A DNA stretch of 35,240 bases from a virus. Under the pieces are notes generated by a model. That model ran no database searches and was not told the DNA's origin. It saw nothing but the letters and a program-made list of their open reading frames with translations. A program made the position numbers and the translations under genes. Location: positions 1 through 35,240 of the IMG/VR virus record IMGVR_UViG_3300030104_003337; one strand, 5' to 3'. Positions 1-5,526 of the stretch are shown here, one piece after another. How positions within the stretch are numbered: position 1 is the first letter of the stretch; each line of letters begins with the position of its first letter.

Positions 1-267
1 AAGTCAGTTCAGTCAGCGCAGATTGACGAATTGATGCAACCCCCAGCCCCACCGCCAATAGATACGTCACAGCCTATTATTCCATACATTGAGCGGTGTA
101 CCAGGGAAGTTCGCCAAATGAACACACTGGCGCAAATGGAAGCATACAAACAAGAGCATGAAGAAACATGGCAAGCCTATCGAGCAATAAGTGAAAGCAA
201 TAGGAAAATTATCGGTAATTTTTTTACTATATGGCAGCAACAAAAACAAGCAAATGAGGAAAAATAA
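1..267 (+). CDS. Erf/Sak-like annealing protein, 3' part (starts at 34827)
   Basis: Frame 1 is open from the first base (KSVQSAQIDEL) and ends with TAA at 265-267. It contributes the last 88 residues of the protein begun at 34827. This part holds a proline-rich linker (MQPPAPPPIDTSQP) and a charged helical tail ending in QQQKQANEEK, as expected for a C-terminal extension after an annealing core. An in-frame ATG at 31 could look like a start, but codons upstream are open to the edge and no Shine-Dalgarno sequence precedes it. The stop overlaps the next start (TAATG), which suggests translational coupling with the SSB gene. Confidence 0.65.
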   Translation, partial: KSVQSAQIDELMQPPAPPPIDTSQPIIPYIERCTREVRQMNTLAQMEAYKQEHEETWQAYRAISESNRKIIGNFFTIWQQQKQANEEK

Positions 268-623
268 TGTCAAGAAAACCACACTTAAATTTTGTCAATT
301 CAAAGAATGAAGCTAATGATATGGGTCAAATCCTTACTGGATCAGCCTGGATAAATTGTATGGACAAAACGGACCCTAGTGCTGAAGAAAAAATCAATCA
401 AGTGTTTGAACTTATGGTAAAGAATAAAACGTATTTGTCAGTCCAGGTGCGTAGCAAGAAAGATCGGGATGGACGTGTTTCTGATGAATATCGAGATTGG
501 CAGATGCAAGCATCCGTTGCTGTTTTCCCAAATACAAAAAGAGATGAACCGCCTGTTCAGCAAACACAAGCGCAACCACAACAAGCTCCCATAGGTATGG
601 ATGATGACCCGCTCCCTTTCTAA
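267..623 (+). CDS. Single-stranded DNA-binding protein
   Basis: This 118-aa protein ends in MDDDPLPF, the acidic tip ending in proline-phenylalanine that is typical of bacterial and phage SSBs and binds partner proteins. Before it lies a glutamine/proline-rich disordered linker (about residues 93-110). The N-terminal ~90 residues could form an OB fold (TYLSVQVRSKKDRDGR, then WQMQASVAVFPN), although the sequence is divergent from E. coli Ssb. The ATG at 267 overlaps the stop of the annealing-protein gene. SSB next to an annealase and a nuclease points to a recombination module. The tail motif and context carry the call; the core is not clearly matched. Confidence 0.65.
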   Translation: MSRKPHLNFVNSKNEANDMGQILTGSAWINCMDKTDPSAEEKINQVFELMVKNKTYLSVQVRSKKDRDGRVSDEYRDWQMQASVAVFPNTKRDEPPVQQTQAQPQQAPIGMDDDPLPF

Positions 624-873
624 AAAACAATTACTAACACCGCGTGACGTTCAGGAAATTCTTTTTGGCAGTAGTGAGCAATCTTTCTATGAAAAAACAC
701 TCAGAATTATCAAGCAAGACATGGATCACCTCAAAGTCGGGCAACAATACTTCGTCAAAAGAAAAACACTTGACGCATGGCTTGGATTTTTGGATGGGGA
801 TTTACCCAGGGAAAATAATGTTACTCCCATCATGTCTCATAGGGGAACCAGTAGAAGTAAGGGTAACAGCTGA
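601..873 (+). CDS. Small excisionase-like HTH protein (possibly frameshifted)
   Basis: This 90-aa reading frame contains LLTPRDVQEILFGSSEQSFY, then HLKVGQQYFVKRKTLDAWL. That layout (helix-turn-helix, short wing, 'VKRKTLDAWL') is the MerR-like fold of excisionases and phage HTH_17 proteins. The start is ATG at 601 or 604, inside the SSB gene's last codons, behind AGG at 593-595. After 'NNVTPIMSH' the frame becomes unconvincing (RGTSRSKGNS), while the +1 frame continues with good protein sequence (next entry). The second HTH gene at 1102 has a similar order, HTH then 'VTP.GTH' then a hydrophobic helix. The gene may therefore be one longer protein broken by a one-base shift near 838-845. Confidence 0.5.
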   Translation: MMTRSLSKKQLLTPRDVQEILFGSSEQSFYEKTLRIIKQDMDHLKVGQQYFVKRKTLDAWLGFLDGDLPRENNVTPIMSHRGTSRSKGNS

Positions 874-961
874 ACAGCTTGAACATATAGCGTTCACGGC
901 TCTTAAATCAGCCATAGAGATGAGGAATACCAATGTCAAACGTGTCAAACGTGTCAAATAG
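818..961 (+). CDS. Short helical ORF overlapping the HTH gene, or its frameshifted C-terminus
   Basis: From ATG at 818 this frame reads 47 codons: EPVEVRVTAEQLEHIAFTAL, KSAIEMRN and finally NVKRVKRVK. The central part is a plausible amphipathic helix and resembles the region after the HTH in the gene at 1102 (LVRLASLALQGVLERRT). An AGGGA at 808-812 could serve as ribosome site if this is an independent gene. Alternatively it is the missing C-terminus of the protein starting at 601, reached by a +1 shift or disrupted by an indel in the GGGG run at 842-845. The last three repeats (VKRVKRVK) come from a 9-nt tandem repeat at the start of a larger array. Confidence 0.4.
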   Translation: MLLPSCLIGEPVEVRVTAEQLEHIAFTALKSAIEMRNTNVKRVKRVK

Positions 962-1084
962 CAGCTATTTAGTGCTAAAAACGTGTATTTAGCTGTAAAA
1001 ACCGTGCGTTTACTACGTTTACACCGTTACTGGACATGTAGGACATGTAGGACATGCAGTTAACCGCATTAACTGCATTAACTT
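932..1084. repeat. Phased 9-nt triple-repeat array A (fills the gap 962-1101)
   Basis: Read in one fixed 9-nt phase from 932, the sequence breaks into groups of similar nonamers. At 932 they are aatgtcaaa, cgtgtcaaa, cgtgtcaaa. At 959-1003 a looser, roughly 18-nt periodic stretch repeats tttag..taaaaac. At 1004 follow gtgcgttta, ctacgttta, caccgttac; at 1031 tggacatgt, aggacatgt, aggacatgc; at 1058 agttaaccg, cattaactg, cattaactt. Each group has three units, and the phase is not lost between groups. The first group is within coding sequence; the rest is intergenic, just upstream of the ribosome site of the HTH gene at 1102. The function is unknown. It is not a CRISPR: units are far too short and have no spacers. 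Confidence 0.8.
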
Positions 1085-1101
1085 AGAGGAGAAATAATAA
1101 A

Positions 1102-1599
1102 GTGAAAAAAGAAAATCAGATAGGCATTAGCGTCAAGCAGTTCTCCGAAATGTTAGGCATCAGTCTACCTCATGCTTACCGTATGGTAGAAAAGGGAGAA
1201 GTACCTACTATGAAATTAGGAAGCAGGTACATCATTTCTAAAAAATATATAGACGATCATTTGCATGGTTTTAATGAAGATGAGATGACGAAATACATTC
1301 TTAACGATAATGTAAAAGTGACCCCTCATGGAACGCATATTAACATTACAATTAATAAGGATAAATATATTGTTGAAGTTAATGATCCTGTACTACTCGT
1401 GAGACTAGCTTCACTCGCTCTTCAAGGGGTACTTGAAAGAAGGACTACTAAAATAGTGGAAAGCAAGTATGTTAATCCACCACCTGAAAAATTAGCTGGA
1501 AAAGATTATTGGCATCAACAATACATAAAAATGAGCGAAAAAGATAAGATAAGATTAGGTTATAAACAAAAAAAAGCCCCCAATAATGGGGGCAGTTGA
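1102..1599 (+). CDS. Excisionase-like HTH DNA-binding protein
   Basis: This 165-aa protein starts at GTG 1102 behind a strong AGAGGAG (1085-1091). Its N-terminus, ISVKQFSEMLGISLPHAYRM then GEVPTMKLGSRYIISKKYID, is a textbook MerR-like HTH_17 'excisionase family' domain: recognition helix then wing. The C-terminal part (residues ~75-120, IVEVNDPVLLVRLASLALQG) is predicted helical; the tail is basic. It is encoded convergently with the integrase gene, 14 nt apart, which makes an excision or directionality role plausible. It could equally regulate integrase or early transcription. The last codons overlap the integrase terminator. Confidence 0.6.
   Translation: MKKENQIGISVKQFSEMLGISLPHAYRMVEKGEVPTMKLGSRYIISKKYIDDHLHGFNEDEMTKYILNDNVKVTPHGTHINITINKDKYIVEVNDPVLLVRLASLALQGVLERRTTKIVESKYVNPPPEKLAGKDYWHQQYIKMSEKDKIRLGYKQKKAPNNGGS
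1567..1593 (-). terminator. Rho-independent terminator of the integrase gene
   Basis: On the minus strand GCCCCC-ATTATT-GGGGGC (1593-1576) forms a six-pair GC stem with a six-base loop, followed by eight T residues. It lies just past the integrase stop at 1614, so it ends integrase transcription. It sits inside the last codons of the convergent HTH gene. For the + strand there is no T run after the stem, so it works mainly in one direction. Confidence 0.85.
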
Positions 1600-1613
1600 G
1601 GGGATGGGGGTTA

Positions 1614-2888
1614 TTACCCGTTGTAGAACCCATCATCAGTACCTGTCATTTTGACGGGGTGCTTCATAGAGAACAATCGGTCAAAGCTTGATCTATCTTC
1701 TTCCACTTGTTCTTCAGTTTCAAACCAATGCCGGTACACTTTCCTCGTAACCCCTTCGTCAGCATGACCCATCCAATAGGTGATCTTACCTATATTATCA
1801 GAGTAATTTAGGAAGAGCATGGAAGCATAATAATGCCGAAACAAATGCCAGTTAATGGGCTTAACATTGGCCTTTTTAATGCTAGCTCTAAGGGCTTCAC
1901 CAAACCGTGTATCCGAAATAAAACGCCTGTTTTTAGAAGACCACACAAAATCTTCTGGACCTGTGTGTTCGCATTGCAGTTTGTATTCTTTTAAAAGAGA
2001 AGCAGTTTCGGCTGGGATAGGGATAATTCTTTTATCGTCTTTTGAATTTACTTTTCTTAGATCCCCGCCTTTGGTTCCTATCTTAACATGAATGTCGGTA
2101 TACTCAAGTTTCTCACCGGTCTTTTCATCTATCGTTATGACCTTCTCAGAAACAACCCTTTGATTAATACGCATCTTAGGATTGTCATCTAAGATAAGAT
2201 TACCCCATGTTAATGCCCGTTGTTCACCTTGTCTAATACCAGTGAATGCAGCCGTACTCATTGCTGAACGCCAAAAAAGGTTATGTGCATTGTTAATTAT
2301 TTTAACAATCTCTTCTGGGTAAATATCTTCTGGGGATATGGTTTCTTTTGGAGCTACAGTACCAGCAACCGCTATGCACTTTTCTCGTAAAGGATTGTTC
2401 AACCTACACCTATAGCCAACCGCCTCATCAAACATAAGGCAAATGCTGTTGTGCTTGTTCTGTGCTGTTTTAGTCGTTGAACCTTTTGCTAATACAGGGA
2501 TGATGTATTCCTTGTACATGATTGTATCGACTTCACGCACCAGGATATTTTTAAATTTCGTAGACCCAATCTTAATGTCTAAAATAAATTCAATGTCACG
2601 AAACTTATTTTTAATATTTTTATTTTTGCCTAGAGCTATGAATACAGCGTCTTCCAAACAATCTTTTTGAAAACGTCTATTCAAATCTCCAACCGTCCAA
2701 TGGATGGCATTGTCTAGTTTTGATCCAGCAGCAAATTTAAGTTTCTCAATAAAGTTGATAGCTTCTTCATTGCTGTCAAATTGTCTTCTGCTTCCACCAG
2801 TACCTAAAGGTCTTGTGTCTACGATCCATTTACCGGTAAGTTTCTTACCCTTTTTCTGGGGAATTGGTTTTATCTTTAAAATGTCCAT
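1614..2888 (-). CDS. int: Phage integrase, tyrosine recombinase
   Basis: This 424-aa protein catalyses site-specific integration between attP and the host attB. The catalytic set is visible: Arg219 in FTGIRQGEQRALTW, a probable Lys in SKDDKRIIPIP (~283-286), His348 and Arg351 in INWHLFRHYYAS, His375 in MGHADE, and nucleophile Tyr385 in TRKVYRHWF. The N-terminal ~60 residues look like an arm-binding domain (WIVDTRPLGTGGSRRQFDS), followed by a SAM-like core-binding domain. Length is normal for this family. The ATG at 2888 has TAGGAG upstream. A strong promoter at 2927-2955 with an overlapping repressor operator lies directly upstream, and attP follows, the usual int-attP arrangement. Confidence 0.95.
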   Translation of the reverse strand: MDILKIKPIPQKKGKKLTGKWIVDTRPLGTGGSRRQFDSNEEAINFIEKLKFAAGSKLDNAIHWTVGDLNRRFQKDCLEDAVFIALGKNKNIKNKFRDIEFILDIKIGSTKFKNILVREVDTIMYKEYIIPVLAKGSTTKTAQNKHNSICLMFDEAVGYRCRLNNPLREKCIAVAGTVAPKETISPEDIYPEEIVKIINNAHNLFWRSAMSTAAFTGIRQGEQRALTWGNLILDDNPKMRINQRVVSEKVITIDEKTGEKLEYTDIHVKIGTKGGDLRKVNSKDDKRIIPIPAETASLLKEYKLQCEHTGPEDFVWSSKNRRFISDTRFGEALRASIKKANVKPINWHLFRHYYASMLFLNYSDNIGKITYWMGHADEGVTRKVYRHWFETEEQVEEDRSSFDRLFSMKHPVKMTGTDDGFYNG

Positions 2889-2911
2889 TGTGTACTCCTA
2901 CGCATATGTTG

Positions 2912-2927
2912 TGACCTATTAAGTCAA
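2912..2927. promoter_or_regulatory. Repressor operator upstream of int (site O5)
   Basis: TGACCTATTAAGTCAA is an imperfect odd palindrome with half-sites TGACCT and AAGTCA. It shares those half-sites with the operators at the divergent repressor/Cro region (31846, 31977) and at 29063 and 29842. It covers the predicted start point of integrase transcription, so binding should repress int. Its centre differs from the other four sites, so affinity may differ. Confidence 0.6.
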
Positions 2928-2955
2928 ATATATGTGCGTGGTACGCATATGTCAA
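2927..2955 (-). promoter_or_regulatory. Integrase promoter
   Basis: On the minus strand TTGACA (2955-2950), a 17-nt spacer and TATATT (2932-2927) match the sigma-70 consensus at 11 of 12 positions. Transcription would start near 2920, inside the operator at 2912-2927. A direct repeat TACGCATATGT (2899-2909 and 2942-2952) flanks the promoter and may be another protein site. Confidence 0.75.
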
Positions 2956-3351
2956 GACCCTACCGCCAGGGGCATTTCCGTTGACATTGACGAGAAACCG
3001 GTCGTAGGGTTCGTTAACATTTGTCATATGCTCCGTTGACATAAAAAACAAACTGGCGGTAGGTTCCTACGATTTTCTCAAATTAAAATGTCAACAAAAT
3101 GTCAATATCGGGAATTACACCCTTATTTATATGGCTCCGGCGGTAGGGATCGAACCTGTGACCACCCACATGTGTCGGAGATTAACCCAGTATACATTGG
3201 GCTGTCAACGATTGAGAAACCTTCATTTCAAATGGATAGGACTGGTTCATGTCAACGAAATGTCAACGTCAATATTTGGAAGCGGTCGTAGGTTCTTGAA
3301 GAACTGGCGGTAGGTTCCGTTGACATTAGAAAAGATCCGGTCGTAGGTTCC
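2951..3351. repeat. attP: attP region with two families of integrase arm-type repeats
   Basis: Two short motifs recur around the tRNA-derived core. Family A, TTGACATT or its complement AATGTCAA, occurs near 2981, 3035, 3088, 3099, 3250, 3260 and 3319; three are paired at about 11-nt spacing, one helical turn. Family B, C(C/T)GG(C/T)(C/G)GTAGG, occurs at 2958 (inverted), 2998, 3053, 3282, 3304 and 3337, and resembles the core itself. This pattern on both sides of a core fits arm-binding sites for integrase and accessory proteins. The stretch 2889-3442 holds no convincing gene. After 3351 I see nothing but the tail of the lysis operon. Confidence 0.75.
3132..3156 (-). promoter_or_regulatory. 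attP core: 3' end of a tRNA gene
   Basis: On the minus strand this reads as the T-loop (GGTTCGATCC) followed by CTACCGCCGGAG and CCA, the 3' end of a tRNA with discriminator G. Further upstream the sequence does not make an anticodon arm or paired T-stem, so it is only a fragment. A temperate phage that integrates into the 3' end of a tRNA gene carries exactly such a piece, which restores the gene. Discriminator G would fit for example tRNA-Asn, Ser or Asp, but the target cannot be fixed from 25 nt. Confidence 0.75.
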
Positions 3352-3442
3352 TAGAAAAATCGCCATGTCATCATGCTTATAACCCACACTATACAAAACC
3401 CCATACGGCTCTGTACGCCTAATTTAAAGGGCATAGAGGGGA

Positions 3443-3898
3443 TTATAGAGAACACTCAAAATGTGGGCCATCTATAAACGGCCTACGGCCTTGCGATCTT
3501 CGCAAGTCAATGTACTCGTTCATCAAATCCTCACAGGTGCCATCATGGTCTGTAAGGTTTTTGTGCCAAGCTGCACCCCACTTAATAGACAAACCAATAG
3601 CTTTTGCCGATGCTTTCATTGCATCTGCAATATCATCATACACGCCAATTTCCCAAACAACTTCGCCATCAATATAAGCTACAAGGTCTACAGCATTTCC
3701 ATCTATATGTTTCGATTTAAGGGTCTGTGATCTTTTTTGAGCCAAAAGCTGTTTTTGGCGTTCAAGACTTCTTAGACCTTCCGTGACTCCAAAGTCTACT
3801 TTTGTATGAACCCCAATAGCATCATGGACGCACCGGACCAACATTGGATTTACACCCTCTAATCTAGTCAGTGATCTTTGTGATAATTTAAACGCCAT
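3443..3898 (-). CDS. Endolysin, M15-type peptidase (VanY/L-Ala-D-Glu peptidase-like)
   Basis: The 151-aa protein should cut the peptide part of peptidoglycan at the end of infection. It has the zinc-binding signature of the M15 family: SKHIDGNAVDL (Ser62, His64, Asp71) and DGPHFE near the C-terminus (Asp143, His146). The segment FGVTEGLRSLERQKQLLAQK is the usual first helix region. Length matches single-domain phage M15 endolysins. There is no signal peptide, so it needs a holin; two small membrane proteins are encoded directly upstream in the same operon (start ATG 3898 immediately after the 3TM gene stop). It is the last gene of the minus-strand late region. Confidence 0.9.
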   Translation of the reverse strand: MAFKLSQRSLTRLEGVNPMLVRCVHDAIGVHTKVDFGVTEGLRSLERQKQLLAQKRSQTLKSKHIDGNAVDLVAYIDGEVVWEIGVYDDIADAMKASAKAIGLSIKWGAAWHKNLTDHDGTCEDLMNEYIDLRRSQGRRPFIDGPHFECSL

Positions 3899-4255
3899 TT
3901 ATCTTTTACCTCCAAAAAATTTAGTTGCCGATCTAATCCCAAATGATGCAGCTATTACCACACCAAAACTATAAGTGTACCAAGCCGGGGCCATGTCCAA
4001 AGCTTGAAATCCTCTAAAAGCCATCTCTCTTGTTGTGTCATTAATGAAGCAAAGCAAAAATGGAATTGATAACAAAAGTGTAATCCATTCATCCTTCCAG
4101 CTAGACTGTGTAGCTTTGATAGCTTCTAAATCCCAATCAATCTCACCAGTTAATTGCTTTTTCTGTATCTCGGCTTTGACCTTTTGTACTTGCACCTTGC
4201 TTTCCATGTAACCAGAGGCAAGAGAGCTTACTGACTTAATGAGTGTTAGTATCAT
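3899..4255 (-). CDS. Holin, 3TM GTA-release type
   Basis: The 118-aa protein has a first short hydrophobic stretch (MILTLIKSVSSLASGYMESK), a charged coiled region (KVQVQKVKAEIQKKQL), then WKDEWITLLLSIPFLLCFIN and a third hydrophobic segment (WYTYSFGVVIAASFGI). The KDEW plus hydrophobic pattern is typical of the 'holin of 3TMs' family found in gene transfer agents and alphaproteobacterial phages, which permeabilises the inner membrane. I place the start at ATG 4255, with GGAG eight to nine bases upstream; an upstream ATG at 4270 lacks a good ribosome site. It overlaps the preceding small membrane gene by 20 nt. Confidence 0.75.
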   Translation of the reverse strand: MILTLIKSVSSLASGYMESKVQVQKVKAEIQKKQLTGEIDWDLEAIKATQSSWKDEWITLLLSIPFLLCFINDTTREMAFRGFQALDMAPAWYTYSFGVVIAASFGIRSATKFFGGKR

Positions 4256-4451
4256 TTTTCTTTTCTCCATTCATCCAGATCCCAAAACATCCTGTCAAAG
4301 CACCCATACAAACAGAAACTAAACCACTTTGCTGAATTGTAGGATTGTCTAATGCCATGTACCAATGAACGCTTTGATAGGTAAGTATTGTTACAACAAG
4401 CATCATTAGCCTGGGGAATATCTTGTAATTATCAATAAAAGTTTGTGCCAT
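4236..4451 (-). CDS. Small holin-like membrane protein
   Basis: This 71-aa protein has two predicted membrane segments: FPRLMMLVVTILTYQSVHWY and, after a short ALDNPTIQQSG turn, LVSVCMGALTGCFGIWM, then a charged C-terminus. The FPRLMM... WYMAL... QQ.GLVS pattern is common in small lysis-cassette proteins of marine phages and fits a second holin or antiholin. Its position between the 162-aa membrane protein and the 3TM holin supports a lysis role. Function is inferred from topology and context. Confidence 0.65.
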   Translation of the reverse strand: MAQTFIDNYKIFPRLMMLVVTILTYQSVHWYMALDNPTIQQSGLVSVCMGALTGCFGIWMNGEKKNDTNTH

Positions 4452-4455
4452 TTAA

Positions 4456-4548
4456 TTACCTTAATAATAACCATGTTGGGGGAAAATAGATGCACCAGAG
4501 ATAACTAAGAAAGATACTGATGATAAGTAATAGTGTTTCAACTTGCAT
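4456..4548 (-). CDS. Possible 30-aa membrane microprotein in the lysis cassette
   Basis: Between the two annotated membrane genes, a short frame starts with ATG at 4548 inside the last codons of the upstream gene and ends with TAA at 4456. It encodes MQVETLLLIISIFLSYLWCI then YFPPTWLLLR, almost entirely hydrophobic, so it would be a single membrane segment. It fills the gap exactly, four bases before the next start. The ribosome site is weak (AGG adjacent to the ATG), so expression relies on coupling. It may be a small holin regulator or chance. Confidence 0.4.
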   Translation of the reverse strand: MQVETLLLIISIFLSYLWCIYFPPTWLLLR

Positions 4549-5026
4549 CCTGTTTTTTCTTTAACCAAACAATAAAGATGATGAAGCCAATCACCGTAAC
4601 AAATAGAAGAAACATAAAAAAACCTTCAACAATTTGCTGCTTCAACTTTTGCGCTTTATAGATATTCTCAGTCCTGACTTTTCTAATACGAGCTTCTTCC
4701 TTTAAAACATCTTCCCAGGCTTTCACTCCCCACGACATTTTAATTTGCATTTCGAGCGCATAGCGCATTTCTGCACATTTCTTTTGTGCGATCACGGATT
4801 GCACGGCTGCATTTTCAACCGTGTCACCGGATAAAAATTTACGGTAGAATGGTGGGTTTTTTGTCGATTTTACAGCTTCGTCAATGTCACTGGTTGCCCT
4901 CATCCAGCGCGACAAATCAGACCCCATGCTTTCAATATCCCTACCCATTGCAAACGCTTTTTTCAAATTATTAAAAGCGGATGTGGCTGTGGTTAACACA
5001 GCCCCAACTGTAACAGGATCAAACAT
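4538..5026 (-). CDS. Conserved phage protein with C-terminal membrane anchor
   Basis: The 162-aa protein begins MFDPVTVGAVLTTATSAFNN and contains GRDIESMGSDLSRWM, a pattern shared by a protein found near lysis genes in many marine podo- and myoviruses. A long helical middle (residues ~75-125, rich in Lys, Glu, Arg) leads to one membrane segment near the C-terminus (FFMFLLFVTVIGFIIFIVWL) and a short basic tail. The topology resembles an inner-membrane lysis protein or spanin-like factor, but the long soluble part is N-terminal, so the order is unlike Rz. Function remains unassigned. Confidence 0.6.
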   Translation of the reverse strand: MFDPVTVGAVLTTATSAFNNLKKAFAMGRDIESMGSDLSRWMRATSDIDEAVKSTKNPPFYRKFLSGDTVENAAVQSVIAQKKCAEMRYALEMQIKMSWGVKAWEDVLKEEARIRKVRTENIYKAQKLKQQIVEGFFMFLLFVTVIGFIIFIVWLKKKQDAS

Positions 5027-5031
5027 TTTGA

Positions 5032-5205
5032 TTAAGTTCGGATGACCAAAGAGATTAATAAAAGGATGGTAGATCCAGCGGAACCAATCAGGATCATTTC
5101 CAGGCGTTTAATAGCCTTCGTCAAGGTATCTAGTCGGGTATCATTAACGGCCTTGTACGTTTCGAAATCGGACCGTAACCGTCTTATATCATCGAGTTCT
5201 GTCAC
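5032..5205 (-). CDS. XhlA-like small coiled-coil/membrane protein
   Basis: A 57-aa frame starts with GTG at 5205 in a GTGA overlap with the upstream stop and ends at TAA 5032. It reads VTELDDIRRLRSDFETYKAV, NDTRLDTLTKAIKRLEMILI, then a membrane segment GSAGSTILLLISLVI. The order (short coiled coil with 'NDTRLDTL', then one membrane helix) is that of haemolysin XhlA and related phage lysis helpers. Its length is near the family's 60-90 residues. It sits between the DUF7936-like gene and the 162-aa membrane protein, inside the lysis group. Confidence 0.7.
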   Translation of the reverse strand: MTELDDIRRLRSDFETYKAVNDTRLDTLTKAIKRLEMILIGSAGSTILLLISLVIRT

Positions 5206-5525
5206 CAGGGTGTTCCGCTGGCCGTCACAGGCTCTTTAGACAAATTTATCTGTGCAGCCACACTGTCCTCTGTTGCTTTTACCTGATCGTCACCCATGAT
5301 AGCCTTGCACCAATTCTCGCAATTTTCGTGCGTAACAGAAGCATAAGCTATAAAAGTTCCGCTTGGTTCTGGGATGTCTATTGATCCACGAGATCTACCA
5401 CTATGCACCACACCATCGACTGTGTTACTGTCCGTGCAAATCCAATGAAGGGTCGTAATTAAATTATCACCATGATCAGATTTTAGCTGATATTCAGTAT
5501 TCATTATTTTCCATGTTGCTGCCAC
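5202..5525 (-). CDS. DUF7936-like small phage protein
   Basis: The 107-aa protein has the pattern W(K/E)I..(L/M)...LKS..GDNLITTLHWICT, a Gly/Ser-rich turn (SRGSIDIPEPSGTF), ENCENWCKAIMGDD and a C-terminal TASGTPW. These marks match a family of small proteins encoded just downstream of tail fibre genes in short-tailed phages (DUF7936). Biochemical function is not known; a structural or fibre-associated role is possible. It begins one base after the fibre gene ends and its stop overlaps the GTG of the next gene. Confidence 0.6.
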   Translation of the reverse strand: MAATWKIMNTEYQLKSDHGDNLITTLHWICTDSNTVDGVVHSGRSRGSIDIPEPSGTFIAYASVTHENCENWCKAIMGDDQVKATEDSVAAQINLSKEPVTASGTPW

Positions 5526-5526
5526 G

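Noticed and set aside
932-1084. CRISPR array or satellite
   Set aside because: Units are 9 nt, there are no spacers of usual length, no cas genes, and the repeated word changes every few units.
3132-3210. A complete tRNA gene on the minus strand
   Set aside because: Only the T-loop and acceptor 3' end are good. The T-stem has two mismatches and no anticodon loop with U33 can be formed.
3088-3313. Two overlapping + strand frames with GGRDRTCD-like peptides in the attP region
   Set aside because: This peptide pattern is the classic false translation of the complement of a tRNA 3' end; the DNA is the attP core.
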